Source: Massilia sp. Bi118 (GTDB taxonomy: Bacteria > Pseudomonadota > Gammaproteobacteria > Burkholderiales > Burkholderiaceae_D). Taken from it: a stretch of DNA of 64,000 bases. A model generated the notes under the pieces. It was not told where the DNA came from. It did no database searches and saw nothing but the letters and a program-made list of their open reading frames with translations. Below are positions 43,252 through 52,750 of this stretch, in pieces. Position 1 is the stretch's first letter. Each line of letters opens with the position of its first letter. The stretch covers positions 422,716-486,715 of the forward strand of contig NZ_CAKKMV010000002.1 in NCBI RefSeq assembly GCF_918697865.1, read 5' to 3'. The position numbers and the translations under genes are program-made.

Positions 43252-45279
43252 TCACTTCGCAGCGGAACCGATATTGCGGTCGATGAAGTTCATGACCGCC
43301 TCGCCCCACTTGATGTTGTTGCTTTCCTTGGTCCAGCCGTGGCCTTCGCCGGTCATGACCATCCACTCGACGCTGTTGCCCTGCTTGAGCAGCAGGTCGC
43401 GCATGCGTTCGCCGTGGATCAGCGGCACGCGCACGTCTTCGCTGCCGTAGGCCATCAGCACCGGCGCCTTGATCTTGCTGACGTTTTCCAGTGCCGACCT
43501 GGCTTTCATGTACGCCTGGTCGGTCTTGGGATCGCCGTGCATGCGCACGCCCAGGTCATCCATGATCGGGCTGTTGCTGGTGTCCGACCAGCTCACCGAG
43601 AACAGCAGGTTGATGTCGGTGACGCCGACAAAGTTCACGCCGCATTTGTACAGGTCGGGATCCTTCGCCAGGCCGTACATGGTGGCATAGCCGCCGTAGC
43701 TGGCGCCCATGATGCAGACGCGCTTCGGATCGACGATGCCCTGCTTGACCAGGGCCGCCACGCCATCGGTGATGTCGTCCTGCATCGCCATGCCCCACTG
43801 TTTCCAGCCCGCCGTGTGGTGCTTCCAGCCGAAGCCGGTCGACATGCGGAACTGCGGCTGCAGCACCGCATAGCCGCGCGAGGCCAGCATCTGCGCCAGC
43901 GGTTCATAGCCCGGGAGGTCGCGCGCGTGCGGACCGCCATGGATGTAGGCCACCAGCGGCAGCCCTTTGGCCGGCCGGTCGACCGGCAAGGTCAGGTAGG
44001 CCGGGATGTTGAGCCCGTCGCGCGCCGCGTAGTTGATCACGGTCTGGGGCGCCAGTTTCCTGTTGTCGAACTGGGGACGCATGCTGAACACCGGCTCCAG
44101 CACTTTTTTCGCGGTATCGAAGAAGTAGATCTGGCCAGGGTTGGTCGCGCTGTGCGCCACCGCCACCACGTGATCGCCGCGCCAGGAGAAGCTGACCTGC
44201 TGGCCGGGCAGGCTGGCGTCGAGCGTGGCCTGCATCTTCGCGTAGTCCTCGTCGAAGTAGTACAACTCGTCGACCATGCTCTGGAAGGCGACGCCGATGA
44301 GCTTCCGGCGCGGCTCGTCGAAGAGCAGGGTGCCGTTGATGTCGGCCTGCGGATGCTCGGCGATCATCTCGCCCGGCTTGTTGCTGGCGAAGTCCCAGAC
44401 GTACACCGCCGCCTTGTCGCGCCCGTTGAAACGGCCGGCCACCAGCAGGGTCTTGTTGTCGAAATCGAAGCCCAGCGGATCCATGTCCTTGCCTTCGTCG
44501 ATGTAGGCCGAATAGATCGCTTTCCAGGGCGATTTTTCATCGTCGCGGTAGTACACGGTCTGGATGATGCGCTTGGTGCCCGCTTCGACCTCCATCGAGG
44601 AGCCGACGCGCACCACGTTGGCGTGGTCCAGCAGCCAGCCGTTCACCTTGCCCGGATTGTCGAAGGTGAGCAGGGTGCGGCGGCCGGTGGTGGTGTCGAG
44701 GCGGAACACGTCGCTGGCGCCGAGCGCGGCGTCGCGGCCGCGCGCATTGTCGACCACGAACAGGTCGTTGCTGTCGCCGCCTGCGCGCTTGAGCACGGTG
44801 ACCGGCTTGAATGGCACATTGCTGTTGCGTGCTTCCTGGATGCTGGCGCTCAGCTTGCGGAAGTTGCTGCCGTCGCGGTCGACCGCGTACAGGCCGCCAC
44901 CGCCGTCGTTCTTCTCCAGCGTCTCGTCGCTGCCTTTGGTGATGCCGAACACCAGGCGCTTGTTATTGACCCAGTTGGGCGCGCTGATGTTCCAGTCCGG
45001 GTCGGACGCGACCACCTTGGGCTGGCGCGTGGCGAGGTCGATCACGGCCAGCACGAAGCGGCCGTTGCGCGGGGTTAGCACGGCCATGTTCTTGCCGTCG
45101 GGCGACAGGATGGGCTGGCCGCCGAACTGGGGCTTCTTGAAGAAATCGGCGACCGGGATCTGGCGGTCGGCGTTCACGTTCACGGTCGGGACCGGGCCGT
45201 CGGCAGCAATCGCCGTGGCCTGCAGGCCGGCGCCGAGCAGGGCTGCGGCAAGCAGCGCGGGGATGAGTTTCTTTTTCAA
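43252..45279 (-). CDS. Secreted S9 family (prolyl oligopeptidase-type) peptidase
   Basis: From the TTG at 45279 this is a 675-residue exported serine hydrolase. A signal peptide (KKKLIPALLAAALLGAGLQA) leads to an N-terminal beta-propeller and a C-terminal alpha/beta-hydrolase domain with HGGPHARDLPGY, the nucleophile elbow GASYGGY (Ser about 527) and GHGWTKESN, whose His completes the triad. It should cut short peptides, often after proline, in the periplasm or outside. A longer frame to 45360 would place its first 27 codons inside the terminator of the upstream receptor gene, so TTG is preferred. It sits between two receptors on the same strand, consistent with peptide uptake, an inference. 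Confidence 0.9.
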   Translation of the reverse strand: MKKKLIPALLAAALLGAGLQATAIAADGPVPTVNVNADRQIPVADFFKKPQFGGQPILSPDGKNMAVLTPRNGRFVLAVIDLATRQPKVVASDPDWNISAPNWVNNKRLVFGITKGSDETLEKNDGGGGLYAVDRDGSNFRKLSASIQEARNSNVPFKPVTVLKRAGGDSNDLFVVDNARGRDAALGASDVFRLDTTTGRRTLLTFDNPGKVNGWLLDHANVVRVGSSMEVEAGTKRIIQTVYYRDDEKSPWKAIYSAYIDEGKDMDPLGFDFDNKTLLVAGRFNGRDKAAVYVWDFASNKPGEMIAEHPQADINGTLLFDEPRRKLIGVAFQSMVDELYYFDEDYAKMQATLDASLPGQQVSFSWRGDHVVAVAHSATNPGQIYFFDTAKKVLEPVFSMRPQFDNRKLAPQTVINYAARDGLNIPAYLTLPVDRPAKGLPLVAYIHGGPHARDLPGYEPLAQMLASRGYAVLQPQFRMSTGFGWKHHTAGWKQWGMAMQDDITDGVAALVKQGIVDPKRVCIMGASYGGYATMYGLAKDPDLYKCGVNFVGVTDINLLFSVSWSDTSNSPIMDDLGVRMHGDPKTDQAYMKARSALENVSKIKAPVLMAYGSEDVRVPLIHGERMRDLLLKQGNSVEWMVMTGEGHGWTKESNNIKWGEAVMNFIDRNIGSAAK

Positions 45280-45309
45280 AATGCGTTCTCGTAAAGTGCT
45301 TGCACGGTC

Positions 45310-45349
45310 GAAAAAAGAAGCGCCGTAACCCGGAAGGTTGCGGCGCTTC
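45310..45349 (-). terminator. Intrinsic terminator of the receptor at 45383-48169
   Basis: On the minus strand GAAGCGCCGCAACC pairs with GGTTACGGCGCTTC over a five-base loop, followed by a T run. It starts 33 bases past the receptor stop and separates the receptor from the peptidase gene. Confidence 0.9.
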
Positions 45350-45382
45350 TCGTACTTCATTCAGCTGATCAAGCCGGTTGGA

Positions 45383-48169
45383 TTACTTGAAGCTGTAATC
45401 CGCGCTGACCTGGAAGTAGCGGCCCATCGGGTTGTGCAGGGCCTGGTAGAAGCCCAGGCCGCTCGACGGGTTGAACGGCGGCTTGCGGTCGAAGGCGTTC
45501 TGGATCGCGAAGCCCAGCTTCAGGTCCTTCATGCCCAACAGGCCCTTGTAGCTGCCGCCCAGGTTGACGACGGTGAACGACGGAATGTCGCGCTTGCACA
45601 GGTCGCCGTAGCCTTCGGTTTCGTACACGCAGTCGACGGTGTAGTCGCCGACCGGCGCCATGTGGCCGACCATGACCGCGTCAGCCGACAGCTGCCATGC
45701 CGCTTTCTTCCATGCCACGCCGAAAGTGGCCTGGACGCGCGGGGTGCCGCGGGTGCCGATGTACTCGATCTGCTCGTCGTCCGGCGACGGTGCGTTCTTG
45801 TACGAGCTCATGTACTGAACCTGCAGGCGCGGCTCCAGGCGGCCCCATTCGCCGAAGTTGAACTTGCCGCGCAGGTCGACGTCGATACCGCGCACGTCGG
45901 TTACCGCCACGTTGGTCAGCAGCAGCTTGACCAGCGAGATTTCGCCGGCGGTCGCACCCAGCGCCTTGTCGGCGTCGGTCAGCGGATCGCGCACGATCAC
46001 TGCCGCCGGGTTGTTGGCGTAACGGGTCGGATCTTCGAGCACGCGGGTCAGGTCGTAGGTACCGATCTCGTTGTCGCGGCGGATGCGCCACGCGTCGACG
46101 GTGGCCACCAGCCAGCTGGTCGGCTCCATCGCCAGGCCCAGGGTGTAGCTCTTGGCCGTTTCAGGCGCCAGCGCCGGGTTGGCGCCGCTGTCGTAGGCGC
46201 TGCTCCAGCTGCAGCCATCCTTGAAGCTGGCGTTGCAGCGTGCCGGGTCGCGGAAGCCGTTCAGGAAGGCGTGACGCACGTCGCTCGAGTTTTCCACCAG
46301 GGTCGGGGCGCGGAAGCCTTCGGCATAGGTGCCGCGCACGACCAGGCGTGGCGAGACGGTCCACTTCATGCCGATCTTCGGCGTGGTCGAGGTGCCGTAG
46401 TCGGAGTAACGGTCGTGGCGCAGGGCCAGTTGCGCTTCCACGCTCTTCAGGACCGGCACCGTCATTTCGGCGTAGACCGATTTGATGGTGCGGCTGTTGG
46501 TGTAGCCCGCCGGGCTCTGGGCCTGGTGATACAGCTCGCCTTCGACCGAGAGCGGATCCGGGTTGGTCGTCAGCTTTTCGCGGCGCGCTTCGACGCCGGC
46601 GGCGACGCCGACGGCGCCCGCCGGCAGCTTGAACAGTTCACCGGACACCTTGCCGTCGATCTGGTACAGCGACGATTTGAAGCCGTCGACCGAGTCGTGC
46701 ATGATCGAGCTCAGCAGGTTGCTGTTGCCGGCGGCGTTGCCGAAGATGAACTTGCCGCTGTTGTAAGCCTCGGTGAAGGGGGTGTACAGCAGGCCGCTGG
46801 TGTTGTGCGACTCGACTTTGCTGGTGCTCGCCATGGCGGCGGTTTCCCAGTCCCAGTTGCCGAAGCTGCCTTTGACGCCGGCGAGGTAGCGGGCGAAGTC
46901 GGTGGTGTTGTCCTGGCCCTGGCCCGGCAGGTCCTTCAGGCTGGCGCGCACGCGCACGCTGCCGTTGCCGCCGGCGAGGGTCTTGCCATCCGGACCGATC
47001 AGGTCTTGCGGGTACTGCGGCGAGTTGATCGGCAGTGCGCCGGTCGGCTGGCCGTTCTGGCCGGCGACCCAGTGGTACAGGCCGGTGACGCGCGCCTTGT
47101 TCTGGTGCGCGATCACTTCGCTGAAGGCGGTCGTGGTCGAATTGATCTGCCAGGTGCCGCGGCTGGTCAGGCCGATACGGTCGGTCTTGCCGCCCGAGTT
47201 GAAGTCGCCGTCGGCCAGGTCGTCGAACACGCAGACGGTGCCTTCGGTGCCGGCGCCGAACTGGACGCTGGCCGGAACCTGGCGGCTGGCCGGGCAGTTG
47301 CCGTCCAGCGAGCGGGCCACGAACTTGCCGGTCTTCTTGTCGGTCCAGTAGATGTTGCCCGGGTAGGTGTACAGGCTGCGGTTGTCCTTGTAGCCCCACT
47401 GGGTCCAGTTCTGGGTGCTGATGTAGTCGTCGCGCTTGCTCAGGAACATCGGCTTGCGCTGGCGCACGTCCAGGGTCGCGTACACGTTGTAGTGGTTGTC
47501 GACCAGGCTGCCGAAGCCGGCGCTCAGGGTGCTGCGCAGCTGGCGGCCGTCGCGGCGCGAGGATTGGCCCGCCGAGCCGCCGATTTCCACGCCCTGGAAG
47601 CTGTCGCGCATGATGATGTTGACCACGCCGGCAATCGCTTCCGAACCGTAGATCGCCGAGGCGCCGTCCTTCAGCACTTCGATGCGCTCGACGGCGCCGA
47701 TCGGGATCGAGTTCAGGTCGACGAAGGTGGTCTGGAATTCCGGCTGCGCATACGGCGCCAGGCGGCGGCCGTTGATGAGCATCAGGGTGGCCTGGCTGCC
47801 GATGCCGCGCAGGTTCAGGCTGGACGCGCCGGCCGAGAAGCCGTTGGTGCGGTCTTCGCTGATGCCGCCGACGTTGGCCGAAATCGTCTTCAGAACTTCG
47901 GTCAGCGAGGTGGCGCCGCCGCGGACCATTTCGTCACGGGTAATGACCTGGACCGGGGAGGCGGTTTCTGCATTGATCCGGCGGATATTCGAGCCGGTCA
48001 CGTACACACGGGCGACGGGCTTGCCATCGGCATCGGTGACGGTGTTCGGATTCGCGGCCGAGACCGGCGCTTCCTGTGCATAAACGAAAGCCGGGACGAG
48101 GCTCGAGCCGGCGGCGATGGTCATGGCGACTGCGATGACGCTCTGTTTGAGGGCAAATGCTTGTTTCAA
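45383..48169 (-). CDS. TonB-dependent outer-membrane receptor, TTG start
   Basis: A 928-residue receptor starting at TTG 48169 with GGAGA four bases upstream. The signal peptide ends FVYAQ. The plug has VYVTGSNIRRINAET, LMLINGRRLAPYAQ and IEVLKDGASAIYGSEAIAGVVNIIM. The barrel contains YAEGFRAPTLVEN and ends FQVSADYSFK, one residue past the usual terminal Phe. No STN domain. The downstream terminator isolates it from the S9 peptidase gene. Upstream 220 bases, AT-rich with several ACGCAA/GTAACG strings, hold its promoter. Substrate unknown; the neighbouring peptidase makes peptides a reasonable guess. Confidence 0.93.
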   Translation of the reverse strand: MKQAFALKQSVIAVAMTIAAGSSLVPAFVYAQEAPVSAANPNTVTDADGKPVARVYVTGSNIRRINAETASPVQVITRDEMVRGGATSLTEVLKTISANVGGISEDRTNGFSAGASSLNLRGIGSQATLMLINGRRLAPYAQPEFQTTFVDLNSIPIGAVERIEVLKDGASAIYGSEAIAGVVNIIMRDSFQGVEIGGSAGQSSRRDGRQLRSTLSAGFGSLVDNHYNVYATLDVRQRKPMFLSKRDDYISTQNWTQWGYKDNRSLYTYPGNIYWTDKKTGKFVARSLDGNCPASRQVPASVQFGAGTEGTVCVFDDLADGDFNSGGKTDRIGLTSRGTWQINSTTTAFSEVIAHQNKARVTGLYHWVAGQNGQPTGALPINSPQYPQDLIGPDGKTLAGGNGSVRVRASLKDLPGQGQDNTTDFARYLAGVKGSFGNWDWETAAMASTSKVESHNTSGLLYTPFTEAYNSGKFIFGNAAGNSNLLSSIMHDSVDGFKSSLYQIDGKVSGELFKLPAGAVGVAAGVEARREKLTTNPDPLSVEGELYHQAQSPAGYTNSRTIKSVYAEMTVPVLKSVEAQLALRHDRYSDYGTSTTPKIGMKWTVSPRLVVRGTYAEGFRAPTLVENSSDVRHAFLNGFRDPARCNASFKDGCSWSSAYDSGANPALAPETAKSYTLGLAMEPTSWLVATVDAWRIRRDNEIGTYDLTRVLEDPTRYANNPAAVIVRDPLTDADKALGATAGEISLVKLLLTNVAVTDVRGIDVDLRGKFNFGEWGRLEPRLQVQYMSSYKNAPSPDDEQIEYIGTRGTPRVQATFGVAWKKAAWQLSADAVMVGHMAPVGDYTVDCVYETEGYGDLCKRDIPSFTVVNLGGSYKGLLGMKDLKLGFAIQNAFDRKPPFNPSSGLGFYQALHNPMGRYFQVSADYSFK

Positions 48170-48392
48170 GTTTTCTCCGTAATGCTGGACTAAGCAGTTC
48201 TTGTTTTACCCATCCATTGTGTGGATGGAATAACAAGTCTCGCAGAAATACGTCTTGCATCAAAGAAAACTTGCGTAGAAACAAGCACAACAATATTCGT
48301 TGTTGTTTTTACACAGCAATACAGCAACGAAAATTATTTTGCGTTACTTTGAGTTGCTTTACGTTACATAGGCACGGGGTAAGCCGGGCGGA

Positions 48393-49160
48393 TCAGCGCT
48401 GTTTTGGCCAGGGCGTCAGGATCTCGAAACCGTCCCTGGTCACCGCGATCATGTGCTCCCATTGCGCCGACAAGGACTTGTCGGCCGTGACCACGGTCCA
48501 GCCATCGTCGAGCTGCTCGACATCCGGCTCGCCCATGTTCAGCATCGGCTCGACGGTGAAGGTCATGCCTTCCTTCAGCAGCAGGCCGGTGTTCGGGCGG
48601 CCGTAGTGCAGCACCTGCGGGTCTTCGTGGTAGACGCGGCCGATGCCGTGGCCGCAGTATTCGCGCACCACCGAATAGCCGTTCTTCTCGGCCAGGACCT
48701 GGATTGCATTGCCGACGTCGCCCAGGCGCGCGCCCGGCTTCACGGTGCGGATGCCGGCCATCATGGCGTCGAAGGTGACCTCGACCAGGCGCTTCGCTTC
48801 GGGGGAGGGCGTGCCGGCAAAGTACATGCGGCTGGTGTCGCCGTGCCAGCCGTCCTTGATGACGGTGACGTCGATGTTGATGATGTCGCCGTCCTTCAGC
48901 ACTTCCTTTTCGCTGGGGATGCCGTGGCAGACCACGCCGTTCACCGAGGTGCACAGGGTCTTGGGGAAGCCGTGGTAGCCGACGTTGGCCGGGGTCGCCT
49001 TCTGCACCTTGCGGATGTATTCGTTGCAGCGCTTGTCCAGTTCCTCGGTCGAGACGCCGGGCTTGACGTGTTCGGCGATCATCTCCAGCACCTCGGCGGC
49101 CAGGCGGCCGGCCACGCGCATCTTGGCGATGTCCTTGTCGTTCTTGAGTTTGATGACCAT
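48393..49160 (-). CDS. map: Methionine aminopeptidase type I
   Basis: A 255-residue dimetal cytosolic enzyme that removes the initiator methionine from new proteins. Metal ligands and pocket are visible: VCHGIPSEKEVLKDGDIINIDVTV with His and Asp, KDGWHGDTSRMYF with Asp, EYCGHGIGRVYHEDPQVLHY with His, FTVEPMLN with Glu and SAQWEHMIAVT with Glu. Length and order are those of type I without N-terminal extension. It is not next to rpsB, its common partner, in this window; here it lies between two receptor genes on the same strand. The gap to the receptor at 48169 holds no clear terminator for map. Confidence 0.97.
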   Translation of the reverse strand: MVIKLKNDKDIAKMRVAGRLAAEVLEMIAEHVKPGVSTEELDKRCNEYIRKVQKATPANVGYHGFPKTLCTSVNGVVCHGIPSEKEVLKDGDIINIDVTVIKDGWHGDTSRMYFAGTPSPEAKRLVEVTFDAMMAGIRTVKPGARLGDVGNAIQVLAEKNGYSVVREYCGHGIGRVYHEDPQVLHYGRPNTGLLLKEGMTFTVEPMLNMGEPDVEQLDDGWTVVTADKSLSAQWEHMIAVTRDGFEILTPWPKQR

Positions 49161-49218
49161 GTATATATTAGTGTGATGGCCGGGCCAGGCGCCGGCATGC
49201 CGCTATGATAACCGGAAT

Positions 49219-49251
49219 AAAAAAAGCGCCGGGCATGCCCGGCGCTTTCAG
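49219..49251 (-). terminator. Intrinsic terminator of the receptor at 49270-52254
   Basis: On the minus strand AAAGCGCCGGGC pairs with GCCCGGCGCTTT over a two-base loop, followed by seven T. It lies between this receptor and map. Confidence 0.9.
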
Positions 49252-49269
49252 GTCCCTGAAGGGAAAGGA

Positions 49270-52254
49270 TCAGAGCTTCACGCGGATACCTGCGTACCAG
49301 CGGCGGCCGATCGGGTCGTAGGTGCCCGCTTCGGTTTCGGTACCGGTGTCGTCACCCGGCAGGCCGGTGATGATCGGCGGCGCCTTGGTATTGAACGCGT
49401 TGTTCATGCCGAAGTACAGCTCGGTTCCCTTCATCAGCTGGTAGGACGCCTGCAGGTCGGTGTAGGTGCGCGAACCGATCTTGATCGAGTTGGCCGGCAG
49501 GTCGAAACCGGCCAGGAACTGGTCGTCCAGCGAGGAGCGGCCGATGTAGGTCATGGTCGCGCTCACGCTGAACTGGTTCCACTTGTAGCCGATGTCGAAC
49601 AGGGCCTTGCTCTTCGGCGCGCCGATTTCACCGGCGAACGGATCCTGGTCGGCGCCCGGCAGCGGCACGTTGTACCCCTTCTTCACATACGTGTAGGCCA
49701 GCTTGGTCGACAGGCGGCCCGGGCCGACACGGTCGTTCCAGGCCGCGGTCAGGTCGACGCCTTCGGTGCCGAAGCCACCGCTGTTCGACACGGCGGTGTC
49801 GATGTACTGCAGCGAACCGGCGCTGTTCGAACCGGCTGCCGCCGGACGGCGGGTGATGAACTGGCAGAAGGTCGGGTTGGTGCCGTTGTAGCAGCTTTCC
49901 AGCGTGAACTGACGCGGGGTGCTGACGATCGCGTCGGCGATCTTGATGTTGAAGTAGTCAGCCGTGAAGGTGAAACGCTTCAGCGGGGCGATCGAACGCG
50001 GGGTCCAGACCACGCCGACGGTGGTCGAACGGCCTTTTTCCGCCGACAGGTTCGGGTTGCCGCGGTTGTAGCCGCTGATGCCCTGCAGGTCGGCCTGGGT
50101 CTGGGTGAACTTGCCGTTGGCGGCGATGTTCGCCGCCACGCCCGGCGCTGCACGGCAGAGTGCGTCATACGCGCCGGTCGAGGTGGCGGTCACGCCGATG
50201 CAGGGGTCGTTCAGGCCGGACGGGAAGTCCTGGCTCGGCGCCTGGTACAGTTCGTTGATGTTCGGCGCGCGGGTCGAGAGCGAACGGGTGCCGCGCAGTT
50301 TGACGTCGTCGACCAGCGACCACTCGAAGCCGGCGTTCCAGCTGTTGGTGCTGCCCACCGACGAGTAGTCGCCGTGGCGGACGGCGCCCAGGAAGCTCAG
50401 TTCCTTGACAAAGGGCATGCCCTTCAGCAGCGGCACGCGGGTCTCGACGAAGACTTCCTTGACGCTGAAGTCGCCGAAGGTCGGCGGGGTCGCGTTGCCG
50501 GCGTTCAGGCCGGCCTGGGTCAGCGCGTCCGGAACGGCTTCCGAGTATTCCTTGCGCCATTCGAAGCCCGCAGCCACGCCCAGCGGGCCAGCCGGCAGGT
50601 CCCAGATTTCGCTGTTGATCTGGCCGCCCACCAGTTTCTGGGTGGTGCGGGTCAGCAGCGAGCCCGGTGCGGTCACATAGGCCAGGGCGGCCGGCGAGAT
50701 GCTGTTAAAGCCGAACACATTGATCGGCACGCAACCCTGGGCGCGGGCGTCTGCGCTGGCGCAGACCGGGGGGCCGCCGTTTTCGCCCGGAACCGCCTGC
50801 AGGGCGTTGGCGAAATTCAGGACGTTGACCTGGCCGGTCGACTGCTGGGCTTCCTTGGTCTGGCCGTAGCCGCCGTACACTTCGTAGTTCCAGGTCTTCC
50901 AGGCGTCGAATTCGCCCTTCAGGCCGGTGACGAAGCGGAAGGTGTCGCGGTCCGCGGTGCTGCTGCGGGTACCGACTTCGGACAGGCGGCGGGTGAAGTA
51001 GTAATCCGGGATGCCGTCGCCGTCGGTGTCGCTGATGCGGTCGTACAGGTACTGCGGCACCAGCGGGTTCTTCACCAGCGCGCCGTTGACCAGCGTTGCC
51101 GCCGGCACCTGGCCGGTGGTCGGGAAGATGTTTTCCGCCCCCAGTGCGAACGGTTCGATGGTCGAGGACACCTTGCTGGAGGCATAGGTGCCTTCCATGA
51201 AGATGCGGTGCTTCTCGTTGATCTTCAGCTCGCCGTTGGTGGCGAACAGGTAGCGGTCGACCGGCACCGCGATCGAACGGTAGAAGGAACGGTTGAAGCC
51301 GGTCGCACCTGCACCGCCGGCGCCGCCGTTGGTGCTCACCGGGATCGGATTGCCCTGGGCATCATAGGTATAGCTGCCGGTATCGTGATAGAAGGTGCCC
51401 TGCGGCGCAAAGCTCGAGTAGTAAGGCCTGACGGCAGTGAAGGCGTCGGCCGGATCGCCGGTCTGCAGCACCATCTTCGAATACTGGTCGACTGCCGAGG
51501 CTTCGCGGTCGCGCGACCACACCTGGCCCTGGCGCGAGAAGCCCAGGTGGCCCATCAGGTAGCCATCGTCGTTGCTGACGCCGAAGGTCGCCGAGAACTT
51601 GCGCTTCAGGTCGTCGGACTTGGCGCTCTGGCCGCCCTGGGCGTCCAGCATCACGCCGTTGAAGTTGCGCTTGGTGATGATGTTGACCACACCGGCCACG
51701 GCGTCGGAGCCGTAGGCTGCCGAAGCGCCGCCGGTCAGGAGTTCGACGCGCTCGATGAAATCGGTCGGGATGGCGTTCAGGTCGACTGCGGAATCGCCAG
51801 GGATGCCGGAAACGAAGCGGCGGCCGTTGACCAGCACCAGGGTACGCGAGATGCCCAGGTTACGCAGGTCGACGGTGGCGACGCCCACACTGGCGGTCTG
51901 GAAAGCCGAGTTGGTGCGGCTGATCGCCGGCGAGCCCATGGTCGGGTTTTCCAGCAGCACCTGCTGCAGGTTGGTGGCGCCCGAGGCGGCAATGTCGGCG
52001 GCCGACAGCACCTGCAGCGGCGACGGCGATTCGGCATTCGGCGAAGCGATGCGCGAACCGGTCACTTCGACGCGCTGCATGGCAACCGGCGCCTGGGCCT
52101 GCGGCTGGGCCGCGGCGGCCTGCTGTTGGGCAGCGCCACTCTGGTTCTGGCCATTCTGGGTCTGCATTTCCTGCGCATGGGCAGTACTGACGCCGAAGGC
52201 AACGCCACCCAGGCAGATCAGGCGGATCGACCGGGATAAGACTTTTTCCATCAT
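49270..52254 (-). CDS. TonB-dependent outer-membrane receptor with Gln/Ala-rich N-terminal linker
   Basis: A 994-residue receptor from the ATG at 52254, ten bases after AGGAG. The signal peptide ends STAHAQ. A Gln/Ala-rich stretch of about 35 residues (QNGQNQSGAAQQQAAAAQPQ) precedes the TonB-box-like region and a plug with VEVTGSRIASPNAE, LVLVNGRRFVSGIPG and VELLTGGASAAYGSDAVAGVVNIITKR. The barrel ends WYAGIRVKL, with Leu instead of the usual terminal Phe. A longer frame to 52296 has no ribosome binding site. A TTGACACCC leader element lies 148 bases upstream. Substrate unknown. Confidence 0.93.
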   Translation of the reverse strand: MMEKVLSRSIRLICLGGVAFGVSTAHAQEMQTQNGQNQSGAAQQQAAAAQPQAQAPVAMQRVEVTGSRIASPNAESPSPLQVLSAADIAASGATNLQQVLLENPTMGSPAISRTNSAFQTASVGVATVDLRNLGISRTLVLVNGRRFVSGIPGDSAVDLNAIPTDFIERVELLTGGASAAYGSDAVAGVVNIITKRNFNGVMLDAQGGQSAKSDDLKRKFSATFGVSNDDGYLMGHLGFSRQGQVWSRDREASAVDQYSKMVLQTGDPADAFTAVRPYYSSFAPQGTFYHDTGSYTYDAQGNPIPVSTNGGAGGAGATGFNRSFYRSIAVPVDRYLFATNGELKINEKHRIFMEGTYASSKVSSTIEPFALGAENIFPTTGQVPAATLVNGALVKNPLVPQYLYDRISDTDGDGIPDYYFTRRLSEVGTRSSTADRDTFRFVTGLKGEFDAWKTWNYEVYGGYGQTKEAQQSTGQVNVLNFANALQAVPGENGGPPVCASADARAQGCVPINVFGFNSISPAALAYVTAPGSLLTRTTQKLVGGQINSEIWDLPAGPLGVAAGFEWRKEYSEAVPDALTQAGLNAGNATPPTFGDFSVKEVFVETRVPLLKGMPFVKELSFLGAVRHGDYSSVGSTNSWNAGFEWSLVDDVKLRGTRSLSTRAPNINELYQAPSQDFPSGLNDPCIGVTATSTGAYDALCRAAPGVAANIAANGKFTQTQADLQGISGYNRGNPNLSAEKGRSTTVGVVWTPRSIAPLKRFTFTADYFNIKIADAIVSTPRQFTLESCYNGTNPTFCQFITRRPAAAGSNSAGSLQYIDTAVSNSGGFGTEGVDLTAAWNDRVGPGRLSTKLAYTYVKKGYNVPLPGADQDPFAGEIGAPKSKALFDIGYKWNQFSVSATMTYIGRSSLDDQFLAGFDLPANSIKIGSRTYTDLQASYQLMKGTELYFGMNNAFNTKAPPIITGLPGDDTGTETEAGTYDPIGRRWYAGIRVKL

Positions 52255-52750
52255 GTTTGCAAAACTCCTAGGGTTAGGGCACGGCGAACTGATCAAGCCA
52301 ACCGTGAAAAATGCCGTCGCTATTGCGACTTATTTGAAACAATGCAAAAAGTACATACATTCCTAAACAGCAATAAAATCATTCGGAATGTCGGGGTGTC
52401 AATCGTTTCCGTAGCATAAATACATGTTGTTGCTATTTTGCGTACATACAAACGTTCTTATGGCTTGCCTGACGAAACGGGCGATTCATGCGTCCTGATT
52501 GAAAAATTGCAGACGAGAATTGTTTCAAATTCCTTGCAAACCGGCCTGTGCAGTGTGTCATTGGCATTACGCTTTGCAAAGCTAGCACGGGAGAAATACA
52601 CCCACGCGACATGTTTTCTTATTGCCTTGTCACTTTTGCGCAACGGTCATCATTGATTTTTTATCTTGTGGAAATTTTAAGAAGGTAAACGAATGCGGCC
52701 ATGCACTTGGCATGGCCGTTGGGAAGGCGGAAAGGCGGGAAAGGGAAAGA
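52255..52750. other. AT-rich gap between a receptor and glnE
   Basis: Gene-free, 496 bases. It holds the receptor leader element TTGACACCC-N15-TTTTATTGC on the minus strand (52402-52370) and, near glnE, a CGGCCATGC/GCATGGCCG hairpin (52697-52719) that may end glnE transcription but has only a weak T run. A 72-codon open frame at 52438-52656 has no ribosome binding site or family features. Confidence 0.55.
52370..52402 (-). promoter_or_regulatory. Receptor leader element TTGACACCC-N15-TTTTATTGC
   Basis: On the minus strand the element matches that at 32761-32793 in both ends and exact spacing, though the 15 bases between differ. It lies 148 bases before the receptor start at 52254. Confidence 0.4.

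Noticed and set aside
45338..48193. 951-codon open frame antisense to a receptor gene
   Set aside because: Same shadow effect; composition is Val/Ala/Gly/Arg/His-rich without any recognisable motif, and it spans the terminator between two real genes.
40238..52254. Possible polysaccharide utilisation locus
   Set aside because: No SusD-like lipoprotein, glycoside hydrolase or carbohydrate regulator accompanies the receptors; only a peptidase is nearby.
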